A stretch of 64,000 bases of DNA. Origin: JADKAV01 sp963732355 (GTDB lineage Bacteria > Actinomycetota > Actinomycetes > S36-B12 > UBA10799). Numbering within the stretch: position 1 is the stretch's first letter; every line of letters begins with the position of its first letter. Below are positions 44,676 to 54,483 of this stretch, one piece after another. A program made the position numbers and the translations under genes. Where the stretch lies: contig CAVSZD010000007.1 in assembly GCA_963732355.1 (NCBI GenBank), positions 248,001-312,000 on the forward strand, given 5' to 3'. The notes beneath the pieces are model-generated. The model did no database searches. It saw only the letters and a program-made list of their open reading frames with translations, and was not told where the DNA came from.

Positions 44676-44708
44676 CGGGGCGCGGGTTTGCACCACTAGC
44701 GTTCCCCC

Positions 44709-45074
44709 ATGACCTCCAGCGCTGACCAGCCCATCAAAGAAGCAATCCCGTGCACGACTGCCTTCGAGATCCCGGGCCACGACATCACTGAGCACCTCGG
44801 CCTGACCTGGGGCGTGCTTGTGCGCTCGGTCGGTTTCGCCAAGGGTTTCACCGGCGGTTTCCGGGCGCTCAAGGCCGGTGAAGTCCCCCAGTACACCGAT
44901 GTCGTGGACGGCGCCCGCCGCGACGCCCTTGAGCGACTGATCAGCCACGCCCAGAGCCTCGGTGCCAATGCCGTGATCGGGGTCCGGTTCGACTCCAGCG
45001 ATATCGGCGGCGACCAGGGCCTGTCCGAGATCCTGGCGTACGGGTCGGCCGTGGTGGTAACGCCCAAGGCCTGA
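44709..45074 (+). CDS. YbjQ/DUF74 family protein
   Basis: The 121-residue protein matches the YbjQ (DUF74) family. VLVRSVGFAKGF and ARRDALERLISHAQSLGANAVIGVRFD are its two characteristic parts. Members form pentamers and have been called heavy-metal-binding-like, but their role is not established. It is a stand-alone gene 33 bases downstream of the SGNH gene. Confidence 0.87.
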   Translation: MTSSADQPIKEAIPCTTAFEIPGHDITEHLGLTWGVLVRSVGFAKGFTGGFRALKAGEVPQYTDVVDGARRDALERLISHAQSLGANAVIGVRFDSSDIGGDQGLSEILAYGSAVVVTPKA

Positions 45075-45174
45075 GGATTCCTGGGCGGCGCCCTGAGTGT
45101 GCGCCACGGCGAATAGGATTGACGCATGCGAAACCGGCGGTAGTCGGCTGCCGGTGCGAGAATGCGAGGCGCAC

Positions 45175-47295
45175 GTGTCCGTGGCATCCGTACCCCAGGT
45201 CCAACCCGGTGAGATCCGCAATGTCGTGCTCGTCGGGGATGCCGGTTCCGGCAAGACCACCCTCGTCGAGTCGGCCCTGCTCACCACCGGTGTGCTCACC
45301 CGCGCAGGGCGGGTCGAGGACGGCAGCACCGTCAGCGACTACGACCCGGTGGAGGCGCGGCAGCAGCGTTCCATCAACTTGGCGCTGGCACCGACGATGT
45401 TCGACGGACTGAAAATCAATTTCATCGACACCCCCGGGTATGCCGATTTCGTCGGCGACCTGCGCGCTGGCCTGCGGGCAGCCGATGCAGCACTGTTCGT
45501 CATCTCCGCGGCTGAGGGCCTGACCGCGGCCACCCGCATCCTGTGGAACGAGTGCGCGCAGGTCGGCATGGCCCGCGCGGTCATCCTCACCAAACTGGAC
45601 CACCAGCGAGCTTCCTTCGAGGAGTCGGTCGCGCAATTGCAGCAAAGCCTCGGTGGAGGCATCCTGCCTCTGTACATGCCCGCCTATGGAGACGACGGGC
45701 ACACCATCACGGGCATGGTGGGGTTGCTGTCGCAGGAGGTCGCCGACTACTCAACCGGCACCCGCACCAAAGAGGCGGCCGACTCCGCCCAGCTGAGCCG
45801 AATCGAGCAGCCGCGGGGCAGCCTGATCGAGGCGATCGTGACTGAGAGCGAGGACGAGACCCTGCTCGACGCATGGGTCGCGGGCGAGGCCATGGACATC
45901 GACGTCGTCATCGCGGACATGGAGAAGGCGGTCGTCCGTGCCGAGTTCTTCCCACTGGTGCCCGTGAATCCCGTCACCGGGCAAGGTGTGCTCGAAGTGC
46001 TCGAACTGATCGCCAAAGGATTCCCCTCGCCTCTTGAGCACCGCAAGGTCGAGGTGACAACTCCTGACGGCAAGGCCCTCAAGGCGCTTGCGTGCGATGC
46101 CAACGGTCCCTTGGTGGCGGAGGTCGTCAAGACCACGTCGGAACCCTACGTCGGCAAGCTGTCGCTGGTCCGCGTGTTCTCAGGGACCCTGCGCGCAGAA
46201 GCCCCGGTGCATGTCTCCGGGCATTTCGCCGAGGGCAGCAGCCACCAGGACCACGACCTCGACGAACGCGTCGGATCACTGTCCTCCCCTTTGGGCAAGA
46301 CCCAACGTCTCGTGCCCACCTGCGTGGCCGGCGACATCTGTGCGGTCGCGAAACTGACCCGGGCCGAGACCGGCGACACCCTCTCCGACGTCACTGATCC
46401 GATGCTGCTGCAGCCATGGCAGGTTCCCCAGCCGCTGCTGCCGACAGCCATCGAGGCCCGCACGAAGTCCGATGAGGACAAACTCGCCAAGGCCCTCGCG
46501 CGACTCCTGGCCGAAGACCCCAGCCTGTGGCTGGAATCGAAGGAGGACACCGGTCAGCAGGTTCTGTGGTGCCTCGGTGAGGCGCACCTCGACGTCGTGA
46601 TGGACCGGCTCGCGAACACCTACGGGGTCATTGTGGATCCCGTGCCGCTACGGCTCTCCCTGCGGGAGACGTTCAGCACCAAGGCCGACGGGCACGGCCG
46701 CAATGTCAAGCAGTCCGGCGGGCATGGACAGTTCGGGGTCTGCGAGATCGAGGTCGAACCGCTTCCTCAGGGCACCGGTTTCGAGTTCGTCGACAAGGTC
46801 GTCGGTGGGGCCGTCCCACGTCAGTACATTCCCTCGGTCGAAAAGGGCGTGCGCACGCAAATGGCTCGCGGTGTGGAAGCCGGCTACCCCGTGACCGACA
46901 TCCGCGTGACCCTCGTCGGCGGCAAGGCCCACAGTGTGGACTCTTCCGACATGGCTTTCCAGACCGCCGGCTCGCTGGCCTTGAAGGACGCCGCTGCCAA
47001 CTCCGCCGTGAGCCTGCTCGAACCCGTCTCCGAGATCACGGTCCACGTGCCCGATGACTTCGTGGGCGCGGTGATGACCGACCTGTCCATTCGGCGCGGA
47101 CGGCTGACCGGAACCGACTCGGACGGCACCGGCTTCACGATCGTCACCGCAGAGGTCCCTGAGACCGAGTTGACGAGGTACGTCGTGGACCTGCGTTCGA
47201 TGTCGCACGGGACAGGTCACTTCGAACGGCGTCACATCGGCTACCAGCCGATGCCCGCAGCTCAGGCCGAGAAGGTCAAGCAAGCAGCGCAGTAG
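45175..47295 (+). CDS. fusA2: Elongation factor G-like protein (FusA2 type)
   Basis: The 706-residue protein has the five-domain EF-G layout. G1 is GDAGSGKTT, G3 DTPGYADF and G4 TKLD in place of the usual NKxD. The C-terminal domain retains SHGTGHFERRHIGYQP. It starts at GTG 45175 with GAGG five bases upstream. The protein belongs to the EF-G-like group of actinobacteria (Mtb Rv0120c), separate from the essential FusA, which is not here. The group is thought to affect translation recovery or drug tolerance; the role is not settled. Confidence 0.85.
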   Translation: MSVASVPQVQPGEIRNVVLVGDAGSGKTTLVESALLTTGVLTRAGRVEDGSTVSDYDPVEARQQRSINLALAPTMFDGLKINFIDTPGYADFVGDLRAGLRAADAALFVISAAEGLTAATRILWNECAQVGMARAVILTKLDHQRASFEESVAQLQQSLGGGILPLYMPAYGDDGHTITGMVGLLSQEVADYSTGTRTKEAADSAQLSRIEQPRGSLIEAIVTESEDETLLDAWVAGEAMDIDVVIADMEKAVVRAEFFPLVPVNPVTGQGVLEVLELIAKGFPSPLEHRKVEVTTPDGKALKALACDANGPLVAEVVKTTSEPYVGKLSLVRVFSGTLRAEAPVHVSGHFAEGSSHQDHDLDERVGSLSSPLGKTQRLVPTCVAGDICAVAKLTRAETGDTLSDVTDPMLLQPWQVPQPLLPTAIEARTKSDEDKLAKALARLLAEDPSLWLESKEDTGQQVLWCLGEAHLDVVMDRLANTYGVIVDPVPLRLSLRETFSTKADGHGRNVKQSGGHGQFGVCEIEVEPLPQGTGFEFVDKVVGGAVPRQYIPSVEKGVRTQMARGVEAGYPVTDIRVTLVGGKAHSVDSSDMAFQTAGSLALKDAAANSAVSLLEPVSEITVHVPDDFVGAVMTDLSIRRGRLTGTDSDGTGFTIVTAEVPETELTRYVVDLRSMSHGTGHFERRHIGYQPMPAAQAEKVKQAAQ

Positions 47296-47296
47296 T

Positions 47297-49078
47297 TCAG
47301 TTGTAGATCGCTGAGACGTCGCCCTCGAAGTCCCGGGCCACGAGATCCCGCTTGAGTTTTTGCGTGGGTGTCATGTGACCGGACTCCTCGGTGAACGTGG
47401 AGTCCAGCAGCCGCCAGGAGCGGATGGACTCGGCCTTCGACACCGCTGCGTTGGCATCGTCCACGGCCTTCTGGATCTGTTCGCGCAAATCAGGATCGTC
47501 GCGCAACTCCCCCACCGTCCGGCCGGTCTTGCCCATTGCTGCTGCCCACGCCGAAAGGGCATCGGGATCCAGGGTGATCAGTGCACCGATGAACGGCTGG
47601 CCCTCCCCGACCACCATCGTCGGCCCGATGAGGTTGTGGGCCTGCATCCGGTCCTCCAGCACGGCCGGTGCGACGTTCTTGCCACCAGCGGTCACGATGA
47701 TCTCCTTCTTGCGCCCCGTGATCTGCAAGAAACCGTCCATGTCCAGGCTTCCGAGGTCGCCGGTGCGGAACCAACCGTCGGCGTCGATGACCTCAGCGGT
47801 CGCAGCTGGATTGTTGTGGTAACCAGCCATGACATGCGGACCACTCAGGGAGATCTCACCGTCATCGTCGATCCGCACCCCGGTCCCGGGCATGGGCTGG
47901 CCGACGCTGCCGATCCGCGGGTTCTCCGCACGGTTGAAGGTCCCCGACGCGGTGGTCTCGGTCAGTCCGTAACCCTCCATCACAGTGAGGCCGATCCCGG
48001 CGTAGAAGAAGCCCAGACGCTCACCCAGACTGGCACCGCCGGTGATGGCGAACCGGAGGTTACCGCCCATCGCGGCACGCAACTTGGAATAGACCAAACG
48101 GTCGAAAAGTGCGTGCTCGACGCGCAGCCGCAATGAGGGTTTGCCAGCACGAGCCTGCTTGCCGAACTCGATGGCGACCTTGGCCGCGCGCTCGAAGATG
48201 CGACCCTTGCCCGACGCATGGGCCTTCTGCTGCGAGGCGTTGAAGATCTTCTCGAAGATTCGCGGAACCCCCACGAGGAAGGTCGGTTGCAGGCTGAGCA
48301 TGTCGGCGGGCAACTGTTTGGGGGCCGGACAATGGGCCACCTGCATGCCGCCCTCGGCGCAATAGACCTGCGCACCGCGTCCCAGAACGTGAGCCAAAGG
48401 CAGGAACAGAACTGTGCGGGCACCGGGAGCATTGACAACTGGCTGGGTCGTGGCCACCAGCGTCCGCACCACGAACAGCAGGTTCTCGTGGGTGATCACG
48501 CAGCCTTTCGGCCGCCCGGTGGTACCGGAGGTGTAAACGATGGTGGCCGGATCCTGTGGCGATGCGGTGGCCAACCGGGCGCTGAGTTCCTCATCGGGAA
48601 CATCGACCCCTTCGGCCGACAAGGTTTCGAGCAGAGAATCCTCAATCACCCAGGTGGGCGTCGCCAAACCGGTTGAGCGGACCCGCTCGGCCATCTCGCC
48701 TGTGCTCACGATGACCGCCACGGCTGAACTGTCGGTCAGGATCCATTCGATCTGTTCGACCGACGATGAGTCGTACACCGGCACCGCGAAGCACCCCACG
48801 GACCACAATGCGAAGTCCAGCACGGTCCACTCGTAACTGGTCGGCGACAGGATGGCCACGGGGCTTCCAGGTGCGACGCCCCGAGCGACGATCCCTTTGG
48901 CTACCGCACGCACCTGCTCGTTGAACTGCGCAGCGCTGACGTCGCGCCAGCCGTCACCGTCGCGCACGGCGTACAGGGGTCGTTGCGGGAAGCGCTGGGC
49001 ATTGCGCGCTGGTATCGAGCCAGCCGTTTCGCTGATCGGCAACGGGATCTCGGCCGGGAACTCAAGTTTGCGTGGCAC
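47297..49078 (-). CDS. Long-chain fatty-acid CoA ligase (FadD15-like)
   Basis: The 593-residue adenylate-forming enzyme has YTSGTTGRPKGC (A3), GYGLTETT (A5), GWFRTGDLGSLD (A7), GRKKEIIVTAGGKNV (A8) and a C-terminal Lys in TPTQKLKRD (A10). The length and the GGASLG/TGxxL organisation match long-chain acyl-CoA ligases. It activates fatty acids at the membrane face. Its stop codon lies one base from the stop of the convergent EF-G-like gene. Confidence 0.9.
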   Translation of the reverse strand: MPRKLEFPAEIPLPISETAGSIPARNAQRFPQRPLYAVRDGDGWRDVSAAQFNEQVRAVAKGIVARGVAPGSPVAILSPTSYEWTVLDFALWSVGCFAVPVYDSSSVEQIEWILTDSSAVAVIVSTGEMAERVRSTGLATPTWVIEDSLLETLSAEGVDVPDEELSARLATASPQDPATIVYTSGTTGRPKGCVITHENLLFVVRTLVATTQPVVNAPGARTVLFLPLAHVLGRGAQVYCAEGGMQVAHCPAPKQLPADMLSLQPTFLVGVPRIFEKIFNASQQKAHASGKGRIFERAAKVAIEFGKQARAGKPSLRLRVEHALFDRLVYSKLRAAMGGNLRFAITGGASLGERLGFFYAGIGLTVMEGYGLTETTASGTFNRAENPRIGSVGQPMPGTGVRIDDDGEISLSGPHVMAGYHNNPAATAEVIDADGWFRTGDLGSLDMDGFLQITGRKKEIIVTAGGKNVAPAVLEDRMQAHNLIGPTMVVGEGQPFIGALITLDPDALSAWAAAMGKTGRTVGELRDDPDLREQIQKAVDDANAAVSKAESIRSWRLLDSTFTEESGHMTPTQKLKRDLVARDFEGDVSAIYN

Positions 49079-49163
49079 TCTTCACAGCCTAGTCGCGTGT
49101 GGCAACCCCACTCGGGCTGATTGACGCACTGGCAGCACCTAGGCTGTGCCGAAGATCGACGGG

Positions 49164-50753
49164 ATGGCGGAGAACATGCACAAGGGTCTACTGGTGGTGG
49201 CAGTCTCAGGCTTGATGCTGGCGGGTTGTTCCAGCGAACCCGAACCGGAGGCCAGCCCCAGCGCGGGTGTCGGATCCATCCCGGGCTTGAGCCAATCGGC
49301 GGTCGACATCATGAACGCGCCGCCATATGAGCGCTCGACGTGGTCGGTGAAGGTGGCCGACGCCGCGACGGGTGAGGTGCTGGTGGACTACAACAGCAAC
49401 ACCTTGCTGGAACCCGCTTCGGTCACCAAGACCTTCAGCGTGGGTGCCGTGTGGCTGAAGTTCGGGCCCGACTACAAGATCAGCACCCCGGTCGTTAGCA
49501 CAGGCAAGGTCGATGCCGGAGTTCTCGGCGGCGACCTGATCCTTGTGGGCAAGGGCGACGTCACGATGGGCGGGCAGACCGGCCCTGACGGCACTGTGGT
49601 GTTCACCGACCTGGACCACAATGACGCGAACCTTCTGCCCGGGGCGACAATCACGGACAACGATCCGCTGGCCGGACTTGACGAGCTGGCAGAGCAGGTC
49701 AAGGCCTCAGGCGTGGACCGGATCACCGGTGACGTGATCGTCGACGACCGCTTGTGGGTGACCCGCGACCTCGGCACCGAAGACGGGCCAGTGTCGCCGA
49801 TCATCATCAACAACAACCTCATCGACCTGGTGACATCACCTGGGGCCGAAGGCGAACGCGCTTCTGTCAGGATGCGCCCCAAAGTCGCACCGTGGCGTGT
49901 GGTCAACCGCGTGGAGACGGTGGCCGCGGGCGAGGAGGGCGCCATCGAAATCACCTCCCCCCGCTACGGGGTGATCGTCTTGCGCGGGACGATCGCAGCC
50001 GACAGTGACCCGGTCTTGAAGGTCGAGCACTTCGACGACCCGGCGCGGTTCGCACGCACGGCGTTTATCGAAGCTCTGGAGCGCGCCGGGGTGAAGGTTC
50101 CCGGCGATGCCACCGCAGCCAACCCGGCGGGTCAGCTGCCCTCCCGCAAGCGGGTCGCCAACCTGCCGGAGAGTGCGGCGCTGGAGGGACTGTCGCTGGA
50201 GGAGAACGGGACCTACATCCTCAAGGTGAGTTACAACCGAGGCGCGCAGACTCAGGTCTGCCTGCTGGCCGCCGACGCCGGCAGCCGAGACTGTGACGAT
50301 GGCTTCGCAGAGATGGCCAAGTTGCTCGAAGCGACCGGCATCGATCCTGCCGGCGCCTCCCTGGTGGATGGGTCAGGACTGCCGGGCAACTTCATCACAG
50401 CCGCGACCATCACCGACCTGATGCAGGCCTTCGCAGCCCGACCTGATGCCCAGCGCTGGCAGGAAGCACAACCGATCATGGGGGTCGACGGTTCGGTGGC
50501 CACTGTGCAGAAGGACAGCCCGGCGGCCGGCAACGTGTACGCGAAGACCGGCACCCTTGGTGCCGGGGACCTCTTGAACCAGCGCCTTCGCCTGGAGACC
50601 AAGGCCCTGGGCGGATACGTGATCGCCAAGTCCGGGCGCAAACTCGCCATCGCGATCACCGTCAACCAAGCGATGTTCAAAGACATCCAAGGGGTATTCG
50701 ACGCGAACGAGGATCTGGGCAAGATCGCCACGACGATCTATGAGGACAACTGA
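49164..50753 (+). CDS. dacB: D-alanyl-D-alanine carboxypeptidase, S13 (PBP4/DacB-like) lipoprotein
   Basis: The 529-residue protein has a lipobox LMLAGC, so Cys28 or nearby would be lipid-modified. The S13 motifs are SVTK (SxxK nucleophile), SYNRG (SxN-type) and KTGTLG (KTG). The enzyme trims peptidoglycan stem peptides on the outer face of the membrane. ATG 49164 or ATG 49176 are both possible starts; neither has a textbook ribosome-binding site. Lipoprotein anchoring is usual for S13 in actinobacteria. Confidence 0.9.
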   Translation: MAENMHKGLLVVAVSGLMLAGCSSEPEPEASPSAGVGSIPGLSQSAVDIMNAPPYERSTWSVKVADAATGEVLVDYNSNTLLEPASVTKTFSVGAVWLKFGPDYKISTPVVSTGKVDAGVLGGDLILVGKGDVTMGGQTGPDGTVVFTDLDHNDANLLPGATITDNDPLAGLDELAEQVKASGVDRITGDVIVDDRLWVTRDLGTEDGPVSPIIINNNLIDLVTSPGAEGERASVRMRPKVAPWRVVNRVETVAAGEEGAIEITSPRYGVIVLRGTIAADSDPVLKVEHFDDPARFARTAFIEALERAGVKVPGDATAANPAGQLPSRKRVANLPESAALEGLSLEENGTYILKVSYNRGAQTQVCLLAADAGSRDCDDGFAEMAKLLEATGIDPAGASLVDGSGLPGNFITAATITDLMQAFAARPDAQRWQEAQPIMGVDGSVATVQKDSPAAGNVYAKTGTLGAGDLLNQRLRLETKALGGYVIAKSGRKLAIAITVNQAMFKDIQGVFDANEDLGKIATTIYEDN

Positions 50754-50786
50754 ACCCGCCGACTTACCGCTTGTAGGCCTTGGCGC

Positions 50787-51755
50787 CTAACGTCGCTGCT
50801 TCGCCTGGTACAACTGCCGGTCTGCCTCGGCCAGCACATCGTCGATGCTCTGGGACGAGACCCAGTTGGCCACACCGGTACTCCAGGTGGCCCGCGGATG
50901 CTGCACACGCGACAGCAAGAGTCTGGCCGCCGCAGCATCGGCGCCGGGCAGGACAACCGCGAACTCGTCGCCGCCAAATCTCGCCACGACATCACTTGCT
51001 CGAAGGTTCTGCTGCAGGCAATCCGCAACCTCTTTGAGTAGCCTGTCGCCGGCCAGGTGACCATTGCGGTCGTTGTAGGACTTGAAGTCATCGACGTCGA
51101 TCAAGGCAACAGACACCGCCGATCCGACTCTTCTGGCCTGTGCGCGCAGAGGTTCGGCCACGGCTGCCAATCCGCGTCTGTTCAGCACGCCGGTGAGGAC
51201 GTCGGTGACGGCCTGCTCCCGGAGCAGACCGACCAGCGCCGCGATCGACACGGACACAGTGGAGGTGAGAAGCATCACGACGATCACATACACCGGATGC
51301 AGGATCGAGCTGAAGACCCCGATCGCCACCGTGTAGCCGAGCAACATCACGGCCATCTCGATCATGGCCCGCTTGAGCGGTAGCGAGTAGGCGGCGAACA
51401 TCGCCAGGACCATGACCCCCAAGCCCGCCACCACCTGGCTCTCCGGGCTGTCGGTGCTGATTGCAGCAGCAATTGTCAATGAGGCCGCCAATAACACCGA
51501 AACGTCCAGACCTGCAGGCATCCGCCGGAATCCGAACCACGTCAGGCCCGCCAGGACGGTCATGAGCACGGGAGCCCACCAGTCGACGATGTTCCCCGAT
51601 GGGCCCGGCACCAGACCCAGCAGAGCCGAACCCGCCGCGCCCATCAGTTGGATCCCCGCAAGGGCCGCATACGGCGTATCGGGATTGCCGCCCGATCCAA
51701 AGGGTGGCAGCCTGCGCAATTCGATCCCCGTCTTGAAGCCTGCATCGGCTTGCAT
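50787..51755 (-). CDS. Membrane-bound GGDEF diguanylate cyclase
   Basis: The 322-residue protein has about six N-terminal membrane helices (about 30-185) and a C-terminal GGDEF domain. The active loop GGDEF is intact, and RASD five residues before it is a canonical RxxD inhibitory site. It should make c-di-GMP and be product-inhibited. No EAL or PilZ gene is next to it. The stop codon is 34 bases from the stop of dacB. Confidence 0.9.
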   Translation of the reverse strand: MQADAGFKTGIELRRLPPFGSGGNPDTPYAALAGIQLMGAAGSALLGLVPGPSGNIVDWWAPVLMTVLAGLTWFGFRRMPAGLDVSVLLAASLTIAAAISTDSPESQVVAGLGVMVLAMFAAYSLPLKRAMIEMAVMLLGYTVAIGVFSSILHPVYVIVVMLLTSTVSVSIAALVGLLREQAVTDVLTGVLNRRGLAAVAEPLRAQARRVGSAVSVALIDVDDFKSYNDRNGHLAGDRLLKEVADCLQQNLRASDVVARFGGDEFAVVLPGADAAAARLLLSRVQHPRATWSTGVANWVSSQSIDDVLAEADRQLYQAKQRR

Positions 51756-51779
51756 ATCTCAAGGCTAAGCCGAGTTGGC

Positions 51780-52601
51780 TCACAAATCCAAGAAGCCATC
51801 CACGCAGGTCAGTGTGCTGCCTGCCACCCAGATCTGCCCTTCGGCTTGGTCAAGGCGCAACACACCCTCACGACCCAAGGCAGTCCCTTGCCGGGCGGTG
51901 TAGGGAAACTCCACGAGTCCCAGGCTCACCAGCCAGGGCGCCAGCGACGCGTTCAGGCTGCCGGTCACGGGATCTTCGACCGTCGCCGCTCCGACTGGGA
52001 AGAACGCCCTCACCTCGACATCTGCGTTGCTTTCTGCAAGTGGGCCAACAACCCCGATGAACGCCCCGTCCAGGGTTCCCGGCTCCACAGCCAGCACTGC
52101 GTCGGCGTCCTTGAGTAACACCGCAACCCAGCCGGGGCCGTTGTCCACCCACTGGGCGGCAGCGATTTCGGCGACCGGAAGGTTCAGACATCTGGCCACC
52201 CGCCCGAGGTCCTCGGCCGACACCGCACCTTCGCGCACAAGTGGCGGAGCCGCGAAAGCGAGTTGGCCGTCCTGCTGGCGAACGCGGACCAACCCGGCAC
52301 CGCACTCCTGCACGAACTGAGTCTGCGAGGAGCCTGTCACTGAACGCCACGCGTGGCACGTGCCCAAGGTGGGGTGCCCGGCGAACGGCAGTTCTTGGGA
52401 AGGGGTGAAGATTCGCACCCGGTAGTCCGCAGTCGGCTCCGTCGGTTTGCTGATGAACGTTGTTTCGGACAGATTCGTCCAACGTGCCATCGCCGACATC
52501 TGCTCGTCGGTCAGCCCGTCGGAATCGATGACGACCGCGACGGGGTTACCGGTCATCGGCGCTGAACCGAAGACATCGACTTGCTGGAAGCGTCTGCGCA
52601 T
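51780..52601 (-). CDS. PhzF family isomerase-like protein
   Basis: The 273-residue protein shows the PhzF fold of two similar halves. VDVFGSAPMTGNPVAVV opens the first, LSETTF carries the catalytic Glu, and ELPFAGHPTLGT and EDPVTGS are the family phosphate/carboxylate loops. The family includes phenazine isomerases and other epimerases. Phenazine genes are absent, so it is probably a general member with unknown substrate. Confidence 0.87.
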   Translation of the reverse strand: MRRRFQQVDVFGSAPMTGNPVAVVIDSDGLTDEQMSAMARWTNLSETTFISKPTEPTADYRVRIFTPSQELPFAGHPTLGTCHAWRSVTGSSQTQFVQECGAGLVRVRQQDGQLAFAAPPLVREGAVSAEDLGRVARCLNLPVAEIAAAQWVDNGPGWVAVLLKDADAVLAVEPGTLDGAFIGVVGPLAESNADVEVRAFFPVGAATVEDPVTGSLNASLAPWLVSLGLVEFPYTARQGTALGREGVLRLDQAEGQIWVAGSTLTCVDGFLDL

Positions 52602-52629
52602 GGTCCGAGTCTAGGAATTGAGGCGCCCC

Positions 52630-52661
52630 GCGGACTGCCAGCAGGCACTCGGACAGTCCGC
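52630..52661. other. Perfect 8-bp inverted repeat in the ApbE-operon promoter gap
   Basis: GCGGACTG (52630-52637) and CAGTCCGC (52654-52661) flank a 16-base loop in the 184-base gap before the redox operon. It may be an operator or a transcript hairpin; no known riboswitch was recognised in this gap. Confidence 0.5.
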
Positions 52662-52785
52662 AGGGCACCTTGCTTCCTAGGATGCCTCCCGATCCAGGCG
52701 ATCGGCGTCACTCCGTCAGGGTGAACCGGACAGGACTTCACAGGTTCTCACGCCCCAGTCGGATGGGCCGACCACAGTATTGCTC

Positions 52786-53055
52786 ATGAGTTCCGAAGGG
52801 GATCCGCAGAAGCGTGACCAGGAGTTGCGCACCATCACGAACGTGTCCAGAGCCGTAGCCGTGAGTGCGGTTGGTGCCACTGTGGTGCTCGGCGTCGGCA
52901 TCGCCTGGGGTGATCAACAGCGGGTGGACCAGGCGGACAACCGTCAGTCAACACAAACCCCTGCCCCCGGCTCAACAGTGCAGCCGCCCGCCAGCAAGCC
53001 CACTGCCACGCCCGCAGCAACCCAGGCGCCAACCTCCAAATCCGGAGGCTCCTGA
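52786..53055 (+). CDS. Small single-helix membrane protein with Pro/Thr-rich tail
   Basis: The 89-residue product has a charged N-terminal head (about 1-22), one membrane helix (about 23-43) and a Pro/Thr/Ser/Ala-rich extracytoplasmic tail that ends abruptly after a Gly-Gly-Ser. In related actinobacterial operons this position often carries a small FMN-binding protein with an N-terminal helix and a linker. The FMN-binding domain with its (S/T)GA(S/T)-type attachment motif is absent here. It could be an anchor or truncated carrier. It starts at ATG 52786, one base before the ApbE GTG region downstream at its end. Confidence 0.65.
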   Translation: MSSEGDPQKRDQELRTITNVSRAVAVSAVGATVVLGVGIAWGDQQRVDQADNRQSTQTPAPGSTVQPPASKPTATPAATQAPTSKSGGS

Positions 53056-53056
53056 G

Positions 53057-53917
53057 GTGATCGAGCAGTACAACTTTGGCCTGTGGGGCGGCCAGGCTCA
53101 CATCTGCACCGAGTCCTCCAAGGCGACCGCAGCTCTTGAAGTCGTGCAGAAGACCGTGTCCGAGATTGACCAGTCCTGCAGTGCCTACCGCGAGGACTCC
53201 GACCTGAGCCGGGTCAACAGCGCGGATGGACGGTGGACCTCGGTCAGCAACACCTTCATCGACGTCCTCGGCGAGGCTGTGAGTATGGCCGAAGCCACTC
53301 AAGGGCTGGCTGACCCCACTGTTGGCACGGTGACGCTTGCGGCTCGGATGCCGGTCGCGATATCGGTGCTGGGTACGTCGGATTGGCGAGGTGTTGAGAT
53401 CGACCAGGGGTTCCGTCGCGTTCGACTGCGCGAAGGCCTTGCGCTGGATCTGGGTGCGATCGCAAAAGCCCGCTGCGCAGACCTCGCGGCATCTGCAGCC
53501 CATTCCGTCACAGGCCAGGCGGTCTTGGTCTCACTACTCGGCGACATTGCCGTGGCTGGGCCCGCTCCTGAGGGTGGATGGCCGATCATCTGCGGCGATG
53601 ACCACCGCGACTCGGGATCCGAAGGCCCCAGTTCGCAGGTGTGCATCACCGCAGGCGGGCTGGCCACTTCCAGTCTGACCGTGCGTCGATCGCGACGAGG
53701 CAATCATGTGATGGACCCGCGCACTCACCGCCCGGTCAGAGGGCCGCTGCGCACGGTGAGTGTGGCGGCGGCGACCTGCTCCCACGCGAACGCAGCGGCT
53801 ACAGCCGCACTGGTGCGAGGGGACTCAGCACGCCGATGGCTGAATCAATTGGGACTTCCGGCCCGGCTTGTCCACAACGACGGAAGCATTGAGACCGCGG
53901 GAGGTTGGCCGGCATGA
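53057..53917 (+). CDS. apbE: FAD:protein FMN transferase (ApbE-like)
   Basis: The 286-residue protein has SCSAYREDSDLSRVN and VDPTVG-type ADPTVGT segments near the N-terminus, LDLGAIAKAR in the middle and SVAAATCSHANAAATAA near the C-terminus, all ApbE marks. It would attach FMN covalently to a Ser/Thr in a target protein. No signal peptide is present. GTG 53057 has GGAGG eight bases upstream within the preceding gene end. No FMN-binding target is encoded next to it. Confidence 0.82.
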   Translation: MIEQYNFGLWGGQAHICTESSKATAALEVVQKTVSEIDQSCSAYREDSDLSRVNSADGRWTSVSNTFIDVLGEAVSMAEATQGLADPTVGTVTLAARMPVAISVLGTSDWRGVEIDQGFRRVRLREGLALDLGAIAKARCADLAASAAHSVTGQAVLVSLLGDIAVAGPAPEGGWPIICGDDHRDSGSEGPSSQVCITAGGLATSSLTVRRSRRGNHVMDPRTHRPVRGPLRTVSVAAATCSHANAAATAALVRGDSARRWLNQLGLPARLVHNDGSIETAGGWPA

Positions 53918-54483
53918 TCCTGGCATTCATCGATTGGTCCCAGGTGAGCCTGGTGTGGGTGGTGGAGCGCTCGACGGGGTTGACTGCTCTGGCGCTGTTG
54001 AGCATTTCGACGTTCTTGGGCACTGTGGTGTCGGCGGGCTGGAGCAGCCTGCGCTTCCCCGAGGTGCGATCGGTCAGCCTGCACCGCAACATCGCGCTCA
54101 TGACCCTGGTCTTCCTGGCCCTGCACGTCTTTACTGCCATTGCCGACTTGTACATCGACATTCCGCTTTCGTCAGCGTTGATCCCCTTCACATCCTCCTA
54201 CAAGACGGTCTGGGTGGGGTTGGGGACGTTGGCGTTCGATCTCATGCTCGCCGTACTGATCACCAGTTACCTGCGAGACAAGATCAATGCCCGGCTGTGG
54301 CGCCTTATCCACGACCTCACCTACATCTGCTGGGCGCTGGCGACTGTGCACGCCTTGGCAGCCGGCTTCGAGCGCGGACTGACGTTCACGATCGCGGTCG
54401 CGGGAGTCCTGCTCGTCGTGCCTGCGACGATCTTGAGATACGTGAGGCCACATGAACGCCCCGAAGTTCAGGAGATCCGATGA
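53914..54483 (+). CDS. Ferric-reductase-like transmembrane protein
   Basis: The 189-residue membrane protein has about five helices and paired His residues in SLHRNIAL, ALHVFTAI, LIHDLTYICW and TVHALAAGF, suitable for binding two b-type hemes. This matches the ferric reductase-like transmembrane domain of FRD/NOX/YedZ-type proteins. It would carry electrons across the membrane. The ATG overlaps the stop of apbE (ATGA), and its stop overlaps the next gene. Confidence 0.82.
   Translation: MILAFIDWSQVSLVWVVERSTGLTALALLSISTFLGTVVSAGWSSLRFPEVRSVSLHRNIALMTLVFLALHVFTAIADLYIDIPLSSALIPFTSSYKTVWVGLGTLAFDLMLAVLITSYLRDKINARLWRLIHDLTYICWALATVHALAAGFERGLTFTIAVAGVLLVVPATILRYVRPHERPEVQEIR

Noticed and set aside
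43299..45329. 676-residue minus-strand open frame opposite the SGNH, YbjQ and EF-G-like genes
   Set aside because: It crosses three convincing plus-strand genes and has no family features; high G+C content makes long antisense frames common.
50774..50789. Terminator hairpin between dacB and the GGDEF gene
   Set aside because: The stem is only about five base pairs, overlaps a stop codon and has no T-run, so it is too weak to claim.
52612..52785. FMN riboswitch before the ApbE operon
   Set aside because: The conserved FMN-element boxes were not found; only a simple hairpin is present.
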